13,925 nt of DNA from JAVVTQ01 sp036653595 (GTDB lineage Bacteria > Bacillota > Clostridia > Oscillospirales > Ruminococcaceae): the NCBI GenBank assembly GCA_036653595.1, contig JAVVTQ010000039.1:1-13925 (forward strand), in the 5' to 3' direction. Position numbers and translations under genes: made by a program. The notes below the pieces were generated by a model that had not been told where the DNA came from, searched no databases, and saw nothing but the letters and a program-made list of their open reading frames with translations. Position 1 is the first letter of the stretch. The number at the start of each line of letters is the position of its first letter. This document shows, piece by piece, positions 7,201 through 13,925 of the stretch.

Positions 7201-10200
7201 CAAAAACGCGACGGTTGTCGTGCGCAAGCAAGGACTGCGCGACGGCAAGACCGTCATGCTTGACGGCGCCGAATTCGAGCTATACCCCGCTCTTTCAAGC
7301 GACAGCGCGGCAGACCGAATCACAGCGGGCACCGACGTCACAAAGCTTGTGACAAGCAAAGACGGCACTGCAAGTGCGCAGAATATCAGACCTGGAAGCT
7401 ACTGGCTGGTTGAGACAAAGGCCCCTGAGGGCTTTGCGCTTGACGCGACTGTGCGCAGCATAACCGTGCAGTCGGGAGACAACACTCCCGGCTACCGCAC
7501 AATAGCGCACGCAACGGTCGACGATGTGCCAAATGCAGGAAGAGTTCGCATAAAGAAGGTGGACTCGGTGACGGGCGGCGGCGTGTCCGCAACCTTCAAG
7601 CTCTATAAAAAACTGGCCGACGGCTCCTATGAGACGAGCGAGACGGCGACCATTGTGACAAAAAATGACGGCTTCGGCGTCTCGCCGTGGATAGCGGCAG
7701 GAGAATACGGCCTTGTCGAGAGCGCGGTTTCGGGCGACTATGTAAAGGACACCGCCTTGCGCGATGTCGTTGTCGCAAACGGTGTGACAACGGGCCTCGA
7801 CAACCCCGAAACAATTCAAAACACACCATACGGCCATATAAAAATTGTCAAGACGGCGACATGGTCAACAGGCTCTGAAACAAGCGTCGAGCTGCTGCCG
7901 GGCGCAGTATTTGAGGTATTTCCACGCGTTTCCGATAATGCGTCGGCCGACAGGCTGGCCGCAAAGGCAGACAGCATCGTCGGCGGGCTTACCACCGACG
8001 TGAACGGCGTCGTGGAGACGAAAAAGCTTGTGCCGGGCAGCTATTGGGTAAAGGAGACGAGCGCGCCGAATGGATTTGAGCTAAACGGCGGGTATTTCTC
8101 TGTTACGGTTCCCGCAGGCGGCTTTGCAGAGGCCAAAATTGACAACGTGCCGAAAACAGGAAAAATCAAGATACTGAAAGTCGACAAGGGCACGCTGGCG
8201 CTGCTGGCAGGTGCAAAGTTTGAATTATATGAAGTCGACGACATCGGCGGCAAATACATAAGCGGCGGACCCTCTGTCAAGCTGACAAAGGTGGCGGGAC
8301 AGCCCGAGCTTCTGACGGATGAAAACGGCGCCGCACTCACGACTGCACTCAATCCCACAAAGACATATTATGTGCGCGAGCTTGCCGATTCCCCGCTTAT
8401 AAAGAGCGGCTACAGAATGGTGGCCGAGTGGACGGGACCCATACAGATATCGGCACCGGGCATTGCCCTGGCAGTGGTCAAAAACTACAAGCCCGCACAG
8501 GGCTCCGGCATAAAGAGAGATCAGGACGGCGCGGGGCTTGAGGGCGCCGTTATGGGAATATTCAAGAGCCAGAAGGACGCCGCCGCCATGAACAGCTGGC
8601 TGCGGACAAACACGCTCACGGAGGCAGCGCTGACAAAAGAATTCTGCGCTGCGATGCACATCAAGAGCACGGCAAAATCAACCAAAAACGGTCAGTTTGT
8701 GTTTACGGACCTTGTGCCGGGAGAAACCTATTATATCGTCGAGCTTGTCGCGCCGCAAAACTATGTGCGCGCCGACGTCGTAAAGCAGGCGACTGTGGCA
8801 CCGGGCGGCAACGGCTTTACCGTTGCACCGCAATTTGTCAACGAGAAGTACGGGCGAATAGCGCTGTTCAAGCAAACGGAACTTTCAGGGCGCCGATTCT
8901 CTGTCGAGGGCGCGGTGTTTCGCATCTATAAAGCGGTCGGAACACCGACCAAGCCGCACCTCGGAAACCACGTCTGTGACGCGAGCTGCGGCCTCACAAA
9001 GGGCGAGCTTGTATATGAGGGCAAGACCGATTCCGCAGGCGAGATTCTCACAGTGCTTTTGCCCTCGGGGGATTATCTTGTCGAGGAGGAGTCCGCCCCC
9101 GACAATTTCACAAAATCGCCCGACATCTATCACCTTTTCGTAGAGGTCAACGAAATAAACAGCCATCTCTTCACGAACCCCGTGCTCAACACATCGGGCG
9201 ACGGACGCTTTGAGCTGACAAAGCACAGCAGTCTCGACAAGGCCCCTGACGTGACATATCTTGCAGCCACGTTTAAGCTGCAAGTGTTTAACGGCACGAG
9301 CTACGTCGATTACATACCCGCAGGTTCGTCCACGGTGTATACGTTCACGACTTCTCCGAGCGATAAATACCTCTCGGGCTATTTGCCCATTGGAAAATAT
9401 AAGCTCGTGGAAACGGTCGCGCCCATCGGCTACACAATCGGCGGAACGCTCGAATTTGAGATAACAAAAGGCACGGTGACCGAAAAACTCGAAATTAAAA
9501 ACGATCCGCAAGGAAAGCTGCTTGTCGCAAAGTACGCATCCTTTGACGGAGTGCGCGGCGCTGTGATGAACAATGTCAAGTTTGGTCTTTTCACAAATGA
9601 GACATGCTCAGGAGTTCCAAAATACACCGCGCTGACATCAAACGGCACGGCCACCTTTGCGAACATCGACGCGGGCAGCTACTGGCTCAAGGAGCTTTCA
9701 GTCGGCGGAAATGCAGGCTATGTAGTCTCGGACACGGTGACACCCGTCACTGTCAAAATCGGAGAGACTGTCAGCCTCTCGGGGGCAGATGCCATTGTAA
9801 ACGTTCCCGTTTACGGAAAACTCAAGATTGAAAAAACTGATGCAAATGACAAGACCGCAAAAATCAAAGACGCGGTATTCACAATTTACGACAACAAGGA
9901 CTGCATCGGAAAATCTTATGGAACAATCAGAACAAGAGCAGACGGTACAGGCACCTCCGGACTACTCAACCCCGCAAAGCAGTATTGGCTCAAGGAAACC
10001 TCTGTTCCCGCAGGGTACAAGATGGTCAATACCGGGATTTACGGTCCGTTTACCGTCACGGCCAACGGCGTGAATGCGCCCGGCAATGAGCAAATAGTCA
10101 TAACAAACATAAAATACCAAAAGGTTTCGCTGCGCAAGGTTTCCATGCTCGCGGACGGCACAAAGCAGCCGATAGGCGAGGTGGGCTTCGCGCTGTTTGA

Positions 10201-13200
10201 AAAGGGCGCCGATACATCAAACCTCGCGCTGGCTGTGGCGGTCGGAAAGACACAGGCAGACGGCACGCTCACTTTTGAAAACCTCATGCCCAACACGGAA
10301 TATGTGGTTCGCGAAACCTCGGTGCCGGCAAACCATGTCGACAACACCGCCGCGCTCTACAATGTGACCACAAGCAACAGCGGCCTCACGGAAATCGGAG
10401 AAATCAAGAATATTTTGCAGGGCAAAATCGAACTGCTTAAATTTACCAAGTGGACGAATGCCGCAGGAGCAACGACCGGCGAGCCGCTTCAGTTCGCAAA
10501 GTTCTCAATTTTCGAAAAAGGCGCTGATACATCAAATCCCGCAAATGCGCGCGACACAATTGTCACGGACTCAAATGGCTTCGCCGCATCAAAATACCTT
10601 GACCCGGGTGAATATGTCGTCGTCGAGACGAGTGCGCCCACGGGCTTTGTGATTGCGGGCAAGAACGCCTATGACATCACGGTCGAGAGCGGAAAAACGA
10701 ACACACAGCTCAAGGACAATCCAATTGAAAACGTGCCTCAAAGCGGACGATTCACGGTGGAAAAATATGCCGCCAACACAAACCCGGCAGTGTTGCTGAG
10801 AGGAGCGGTGTTCGAGCTGTACCACAGAGTTGGCGGCGCATATGAGCTTTATAATGCCGCTTCCCCGACCTTTACCGTATATGGCACATATGCCTCGGGC
10901 TATATGCCCGCGGGCGAATATATGATAAAGGAAATAAAAGCGCCGGCAGGCTGCACGCTTGATGCAACAGAGCACAAATTTACTGTCAAGGTCAGCACAA
11001 CAACGGCGGTTCGCGTTTCAAATGACTTGCAAGGCGCAGTTGAGCTCAAAAAGATATCCGACGCGCAAAACGGCTCCGAGCCGCTCGCCGGCGCACGCTT
11101 CCAGCTCTGGCAGGGCGCTGTGACAACAGGCAAAAAGGTGGGCGGTGTCGCAGAAACAAACGCAAACGGCATCTGCCGCTTTGACAATCTCGACGCGGGC
11201 ACATATTATGTCGAAGAAATTTCTGCGCCGACGGGTTTTGCGGTTAACACGAATATATCGCCTGTTACAGTTGAGAAAAAGGGCGAAGCCGCAACATACT
11301 ACATCACAGTCGAAGACAAGGCCGACATGGGCAGGATAATTGTAGAAAAGACATCGGAAAAGGCGCCTCAAAAAGGACTTGAGGGCGCGCAGTTTGAGGT
11401 CTGGAGTGTCGGAACCTCAACACAGCCCTCCGTAAAAATAGCAGGGCCTTTCACGACAGACGCGAGCGGGTTTGCCAGAACCACGCTGCTTCCCGCGCAG
11501 ATGCTGGGCACTCACTATTTAGTAAAAGAGACAAAGGCGCCCGATGGATATACGCTCGACAGCAGGCTCTCCAAGACAGAGAAAACCGTCAAGGTCATGC
11601 CGATTCTCAATCCCTCGGCCAACGCGGCCACCAACTTCGTCTCATTTACCGATATGAGCGAGTCGGACATCGCTCCATTCCCGGGGAAAATCGTAAAAAC
11701 AATAGTTAAAACAAGCGAAGAAAAGAGCCTGCTGCTGTCAGACTTTGAGGTTACATACAGGCTGGACGGCTATGCGGACGGCAAAAACCCGCTGCCGCTT
11801 GAGGGCTTCACTGTCACAGACAATATGCTGGCGATGAAGCACTACAACGCTTCCGGCTATGCCCTCACATTTAAAGACGGTGACTATTCGATAAAATCCG
11901 TGCGTATATACAAGGCGAAAAATGCAAACGGAGGCGCGGTAAACGCCGTGACGGAGTACCAAACCTACGAGCAGCTCGGCACGGACAGCTGGACCTCGCT
12001 GCCCTCCTCATACGTCAGAGAAAATCTTGAGACTCTGGCAGACGGCGGCTTTGCCACGGTAGATTTGAGCAACGCCACAAACAGAAGCGTGATGGGCGTG
12101 CGGGTGAGATATTCCGGCACAAACAAGAATTTCACAGCCGACGGAATTGAGTTGGACGTTGTTTTTGCAAAGAGGGCCTCAAATGCAATGCGCAACGAAG
12201 TGCGCAGAATAGAAAACACAGGCTCACTCGATTATACCTACACAATATTTAACAGCGTTCACGCTGCACACGCCGTGAGTGTCAGCAAGCCGAGCAACCT
12301 GGTTTTCAGCGAACTGCCGCCGATGTCCGCCGATTTGGTTCCGGTTTCTCTTAGCAATATAGCCAAAAACGCAGGCAAGACCTTTGTCGCAGGCGCGGCG
12401 GTAGAGTACACGGTTACCGCGAGCAACAATGCGCAGGACAAAAAAGTTTTCCGCGACCCGATAATAGCGATTGACATTCCGGCATATACGACGCTCGACG
12501 AGGGCTATAACGCGAACAGCAGCTTTGTAATCACCGACGAAACAGGCAGAATTATAAAGCCTGCCTCGGTCGGATATGAGACGGTGGACGCGATGACTGT
12601 CGATGCAAGCGGAAAGCTCATACCGCTTCTCGCGGCCGATGGCACAAATGTCAAGACAAAGAGAATGTTCTTTATTTTCGAGGGCATGGACATTGCCCCT
12701 CAGGGCGAAATAAGCATCAAATACCGCGCGATAATCAATTCGAACAAGCCTTCTGCTGTCACAGAGCTGATTACCCCCGCCTTCCTAAGCAGCAGCAGTA
12801 AATTCCCGCTGAGCGCGGAAAACCCGCTCGGGCTGTCCTTTAAAAACTCAGCTGCATCAGGCGGTCTGATTTCAAACACCACAATAGACAGAGGTGTGGA
12901 CGATATATTTGCATCGCTCGGAAAGGGACAAGTGCCGGGTGAAAACAGATATGTCAACGCCAACGAAGCGGTTTCCGTCACCGACGACAACGCGCTGTCC
13001 ATCGCAAAACAGATCAAGGGACCTTTTGACAATGACTATGTAAACGTCGGAACAAAGGTCTACACCTATCCGGGCGGCGATGTCTGGTATAAGCTGACTG
13101 TGACGAACAACTTGGCCTCAGCCGTCAAGACTGTGCGCATTGTAGACCTCCTCCCGTTTTTCGGAGATACATATGTCATCAGAAACTCAAACGGGACGGC

Positions 13201-13925
13201 CATCGACAGAAGCACGCAGCTGACAAAGAGGCCGGTGCTCGACAGTGTCAATGCCACAGGAGCCACGGTTTATTACTATGTCGGCGATGACTGGCAAAAG
13301 GCGCAGAGAACCGGGCCGATGACCGATGAGCTGCCGATGCTCTATAAATCGGACAGCACAATATGGAACGGCTGGACGACAACCGCGCCCACCGATATGA
13401 GCGAGGTGACGGCTGTCGCTTTCGAAAAGGCCTACACCGCAGATGCTCCTCTGAAAAGCGGCGATTCATATACGGTGGAAATAAAAATGACCATGCCCGA
13501 GTACACCGCCGAGGAAATAGACATCTTCTATGACAAGATGGTTTCGAACTCGGCGGCTGCCGCTGCGGTCGCAGTCGGAGATACCGATCCCGAATGGCGT
13601 GTGGAGAATAATCAGGTCATCAACTACATGCGTCTTCCTGTCGGCGCCATCGGCGACTATGTCTTTATTGACAAAAACAACAACGGAGTTCAAGACGCGA
13701 AAGACGAGCCAATAGGCAAGCTGGGCGTGACGCTGTACAGGACAGATTATAAGAGCGGCCAGGCGAACGCGACATATATTTACAAGACGACAACCGACGC
13801 TTTGGGCAAATACATTTTCGAAAACCTGCCATGCAATCTGCAAAAGGCAGGAAGCGCGGCTGGCTCAAAGAATCCTCTCGATTATATCGGAGAGGTATAC
13901 ACCTCCTACAGGGTGAGCTTTGACA
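4145..13925 (+). CDS. Giant secreted multi-domain surface protein (SpaA/Cna-B repeat adhesin or stalk), 3' partial
   Basis: A single frame runs from the ATG at 4145 to the right edge without a stop: 3260 complete codons plus one base. Domain order is: signal peptide (1 to about 29); beta-rich N-terminal region (about 30-365); about 20 SpaA/Cna-B-like domains (about 370-2505), each with a YWLKETxAPxGY-like motif; DUF11-like domains (about 2515-3165); and the start of an SdrD-B-like domain (from about 3168). In known Gram-positive proteins such domains form long extracellular stalks stiffened by autocatalytic isopeptide bonds, with ligand binding usually at the N-terminus. The ligand here is unknown. 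The C-terminal anchor, such as an LPxTG motif, lies outside the window. No collagen-like or enzymatic domain was seen. The gene has its own promoter and ribosome binding site and faces away from a SARP-type regulator. An uninterrupted frame this long argues for selection on the protein. Confidence 0.96.
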   Translation, partial: MKKNVERIMCLILVVVMLVAIFPAVDLSASTANVTLETRIRAGTAENAEEISSVASGEEFWLQTTYAFFPNSSSAAYKSPVLTVEIPKGIVVSKEGISINSDVSSYDIYTISGKTVALFQLNDDVDPGATKTISIRAAFEKMTTANNAEVEFVAKMDGQYAPDYENDKDNFVAFETVVSKSPMKSTASDEWQIEKTVDSYPNGGDRDWFFVKYKITVDLLNSMLSDRYGRLEFADGKYSVTDIFPVAPVRDGGAHFVEISADGIKMSEGVNFTKKEKADGTLESLTITDYNKLATEGGNIPAGASIRSDYYITVKFKKSAYETSSNQELKEYILKNNSTLKYTLVTTKDEVVKTSDADVTLGWYESIKGSFPITVQKMLSVGGREFPLDDKALADGYTTASFSLYMDEKCTKPAKDIKGAVITPAEKKTDNSGRVTFENLREGDYWLKETASPKGFGTMAQNPLKITLGSDGRVTYNGASGVTKVTVTDTATDTGIVEFWKKGIGSSDAGAVALKGVEFELLKNGAVIAAAASDDSGYVHFDALEAGTYEIREKSLPKELKGEYQILTGTKTVTVLGNDIVSPNSDIAAETGIILNRSQLGRLKIFKTDESKPAKNLAGAVFEIYGPFASMPQSGTKPIATATVSAEGWLSEPLEAGKYWIKETKAPAGYVCSSAWIEAEVASNTTKSVYVTNEAYSVLAIYKYGAWGTDLEYTGLSGATFKVYDAPVGGNVVTTLISTTDATGVPIWHSDNDETSFTTAAARVKAGTYYLEEVSAPVGYQKLDARIMVTLGKGETVIQKVTNYADYSRIRIRKTDSRSPYAPLKGVSFELYSDEKCTKLVEKMTTDANGVAMSRLLPVAGAKYYIKETSTPNGYVAETRVINGVTPEGMAAFDKTGIELANNSEVRIGVPNDKQVGITIVKKDSAPSSGGAAIYLGNVRFELYDKDPASSPAPAAIAAGTTKDKTGEVSFNGLTPGKTYWYKEVAAPSGYFVNANAVAFVAPSSADADAVLTVDVTNDKNATVVVRKQGLRDGKTVMLDGAEFELYPALSSDSAADRITAGTDVTKLVTSKDGTASAQNIRPGSYWLVETKAPEGFALDATVRSITVQSGDNTPGYRTIAHATVDDVPNAGRVRIKKVDSVTGGGVSATFKLYKKLADGSYETSETATIVTKNDGFGVSPWIAAGEYGLVESAVSGDYVKDTALRDVVVANGVTTGLDNPETIQNTPYGHIKIVKTATWSTGSETSVELLPGAVFEVFPRVSDNASADRLAAKADSIVGGLTTDVNGVVETKKLVPGSYWVKETSAPNGFELNGGYFSVTVPAGGFAEAKIDNVPKTGKIKILKVDKGTLALLAGAKFELYEVDDIGGKYISGGPSVKLTKVAGQPELLTDENGAALTTALNPTKTYYVRELADSPLIKSGYRMVAEWTGPIQISAPGIALAVVKNYKPAQGSGIKRDQDGAGLEGAVMGIFKSQKDAAAMNSWLRTNTLTEAALTKEFCAAMHIKSTAKSTKNGQFVFTDLVPGETYYIVELVAPQNYVRADVVKQATVAPGGNGFTVAPQFVNEKYGRIALFKQTELSGRRFSVEGAVFRIYKAVGTPTKPHLGNHVCDASCGLTKGELVYEGKTDSAGEILTVLLPSGDYLVEEESAPDNFTKSPDIYHLFVEVNEINSHLFTNPVLNTSGDGRFELTKHSSLDKAPDVTYLAATFKLQVFNGTSYVDYIPAGSSTVYTFTTSPSDKYLSGYLPIGKYKLVETVAPIGYTIGGTLEFEITKGTVTEKLEIKNDPQGKLLVAKYASFDGVRGAVMNNVKFGLFTNETCSGVPKYTALTSNGTATFANIDAGSYWLKELSVGGNAGYVVSDTVTPVTVKIGETVSLSGADAIVNVPVYGKLKIEKTDANDKTAKIKDAVFTIYDNKDCIGKSYGTIRTRADGTGTSGLLNPAKQYWLKETSVPAGYKMVNTGIYGPFTVTANGVNAPGNEQIVITNIKYQKVSLRKVSMLADGTKQPIGEVGFALFEKGADTSNLALAVAVGKTQADGTLTFENLMPNTEYVVRETSVPANHVDNTAALYNVTTSNSGLTEIGEIKNILQGKIELLKFTKWTNAAGATTGEPLQFAKFSIFEKGADTSNPANARDTIVTDSNGFAASKYLDPGEYVVVETSAPTGFVIAGKNAYDITVESGKTNTQLKDNPIENVPQSGRFTVEKYAANTNPAVLLRGAVFELYHRVGGAYELYNAASPTFTVYGTYASGYMPAGEYMIKEIKAPAGCTLDATEHKFTVKVSTTTAVRVSNDLQGAVELKKISDAQNGSEPLAGARFQLWQGAVTTGKKVGGVAETNANGICRFDNLDAGTYYVEEISAPTGFAVNTNISPVTVEKKGEAATYYITVEDKADMGRIIVEKTSEKAPQKGLEGAQFEVWSVGTSTQPSVKIAGPFTTDASGFARTTLLPAQMLGTHYLVKETKAPDGYTLDSRLSKTEKTVKVMPILNPSANAATNFVSFTDMSESDIAPFPGKIVKTIVKTSEEKSLLLSDFEVTYRLDGYADGKNPLPLEGFTVTDNMLAMKHYNASGYALTFKDGDYSIKSVRIYKAKNANGGAVNAVTEYQTYEQLGTDSWTSLPSSYVRENLETLADGGFATVDLSNATNRSVMGVRVRYSGTNKNFTADGIELDVVFAKRASNAMRNEVRRIENTGSLDYTYTIFNSVHAAHAVSVSKPSNLVFSELPPMSADLVPVSLSNIAKNAGKTFVAGAAVEYTVTASNNAQDKKVFRDPIIAIDIPAYTTLDEGYNANSSFVITDETGRIIKPASVGYETVDAMTVDASGKLIPLLAADGTNVKTKRMFFIFEGMDIAPQGEISIKYRAIINSNKPSAVTELITPAFLSSSSKFPLSAENPLGLSFKNSAASGGLISNTTIDRGVDDIFASLGKGQVPGENRYVNANEAVSVTDDNALSIAKQIKGPFDNDYVNVGTKVYTYPGGDVWYKLTVTNNLASAVKTVRIVDLLPFFGDTYVIRNSNGTAIDRSTQLTKRPVLDSVNATGATVYYYVGDDWQKAQRTGPMTDELPMLYKSDSTIWNGWTTTAPTDMSEVTAVAFEKAYTADAPLKSGDSYTVEIKMTMPEYTAEEIDIFYDKMVSNSAAAAAVAVGDTDPEWRVENNQVINYMRLPVGAIGDYVFIDKNNNGVQDAKDEPIGKLGVTLYRTDYKSGQANATYIYKTTTDALGKYIFENLPCNLQKAGSAAGSKNPLDYIGEVYTSYRVSFD
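4232..5239 (+). other. Beta-rich N-terminal region, possible ligand-binding head
   Basis: Residues 30-365 precede the SpaA-type repeats and lack their motif. The stretch appears to hold two Ig/DUF11-like units. The first spans about 34-175, including VEIPKGIVVS and DPGATKTISIRAAF. The second spans about 188-356, with WQIEKTV followed by a FVKYKITV strand and a YSVTDIFP turn. The second resembles opening domains of other Gram-positive multi-domain adhesins that precede Cna-B repeats. No catalytic motif is evident. The head role is inferred from position. Confidence 0.5.
5252..11659 (+). repeat. About 20 consecutive SpaA/Cna-B-like domains with isopeptide triads
   Basis: Domains average about 107 residues. 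Each has an opening strand ending in Lys (GRLKIFK-like), a Glu in the YxLxE motif and a closing strand ending in Asn or Asp. Triads by residue: 377/449/D489, 501/553/N596, 607/663/N693, 703/773/N803, 814/868/N912, 923/984/N1018, 1028/1090/D1127, 1138/1192/N1226, 1236/1304/N1334, 1345/1412/N1447, 1457/1533/N1566, 1576/1648/N1678, 1693/1756/N1786, 1796/1850/N1886, 1897/1951/N1988, 1998/2057/N2089, 2099/2161/N2196, 2207/2263/N2293, 2303/2358/D2391, 2402/2462/D2503. In characterised Cna-B domains Lys and Asn or Asp form an intramolecular isopeptide bond helped by the Glu. Repeat 11 has a shortened opening strand, so its Lys is tentative, as is the closing residue of repeat 20. The repeats are diverged; only local segments remain near-identical in DNA. 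Confidence 0.88.
8956..8991 (+). other. His/Cys cluster inserted in SpaA repeat 12
   Basis: Residues 1605-1616 read HLGNHVCDASCG, giving H1605-x3-H1609-x-C1611-x3-C1615, between the opening strand and the YLVEEESAP motif of repeat 12. The spacing would suit a metal site. A related H-x-(H/C)-D-x-x-C-G pattern recurs, from memory, in other Clostridia surface proteins. Here it occurs once. A disulfide C1611-C1615 is an alternative. Confidence 0.45.
11687..13639 (+). other. DUF11-like beta-sandwich domains after the SpaA-type array
   Basis: Residues about 2515-3165 lack the YxLxET-APxGY motif. They contain instead recurrent Lys-strand, YTVTASNN or YKLTVTNN, and IVDLLP-type turn signatures, as in DUF11-like modules of bacterial surface proteins. 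Three units can be suggested: about 2515-2695 (FEVTYRLDG, FTVTDNM), about 2735-2900 (VEYTVTASNN, IAIDIPAYTTLDEG), and about 2970-3155 (VWYKLTVTNN, VRIVDLLPFFGD). Boundaries are approximate. Confidence 0.6.
13646..13925 (+). other. SdrD B-like domain (start), with calcium-loop motif; cut by window edge
   Basis: From residue 3168 the sequence reads AIGDYVFIDKNNNGVQDAKD, then PIGKLGVTLY, and later TTDALGKYIFENLP. This is the classic opening of SdrD-type B domains, which bind calcium through an EF-hand-like loop. Candidate ligands here are D3176, N3178, N3180, D3184, D3187 and E3188. The domain continues past residue 3260, where the window ends. Confidence 0.85.

Noticed and set aside
5117..9511. 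Long minus-strand open frames within the giant gene (for example 5117-5764, 6641-7231, 7295-7837, 8885-9511)
   Set aside because: They are antisense to a continuous 3260-codon frame with clear domain content. Their translations are Arg/Cys-rich without recognisable domains, and none has gene-like spacing.
13700..13925. Sortase anchor or C-terminal membrane segment
   Set aside because: None is present before the window ends; the frame is still open in the SdrD-B-like domain.

Overview
The window most likely comes from a Gram-positive, Clostridia-type (Bacillota) anaerobe. This is inferred from strong AGGAG-type ribosome binding sites, a SpaA/Cna-B (prealbumin-like) surface protein with SdrD-like and DUF11-like modules, and a type IV pilus-like GspF/pilin pair next to a lipoprotein. 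No rRNA, tRNA or other phylogenetic marker is present, so the assignment is an inference.

Layout. Positions 1-150 hold a GC-rich 36-bp tandem repeat (a little over four copies, running off the left edge) that ends in a perfect small hairpin. Positions 196-3843 are a compact four-gene leftward operon. In transcription order it encodes a SARP/BTAD-type regulator with a degenerate GGDEF-like C-terminus, a transglutaminase-like lipoprotein, a GspF/PilC-family inner-membrane platform protein, and a small pilin-like membrane protein. Positions 3844-4144 are an AT-rich divergent control region with one recognisable sigma-A-type promoter facing each way, a GGTG direct-repeat cluster at helical pitch between them, and a small palindrome over the predicted start of the rightward transcript.

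From 4145 to the right edge is one uninterrupted reading frame of at least 3260 codons. Translated end to end, it has no stop or frameshift. It encodes a secreted giant surface protein: signal peptide, about 335 residues of beta-rich N-terminal region, about 20 consecutive SpaA-type domains, about 650 residues of DUF11-like domains, then the start of an SdrD-B-like domain with a calcium-loop motif. The C-terminus, where a sortase signal or other anchor would be expected, lies outside the window. All 20 SpaA-type domains retain a candidate Lys/Glu/(Asn or Asp) isopeptide triad; sixteen end in Asn and four in Asp.

How it may fit together (inference): the regulator gene is divergent from the giant gene and is the likely controller of both transcripts. 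The leftward operon encodes envelope machinery (a lipoprotein enzyme plus pilus-type assembly parts). The rightward gene encodes a long, covalently stiffened stalk or adhesin. The most notable points are the size of the isopeptide array, its Asp variants, a His/Cys cluster inserted in repeat 12, the SARP plus pseudo-GGDEF fusion, and the pairing of pilus-type genes with a transglutaminase-like lipoprotein.
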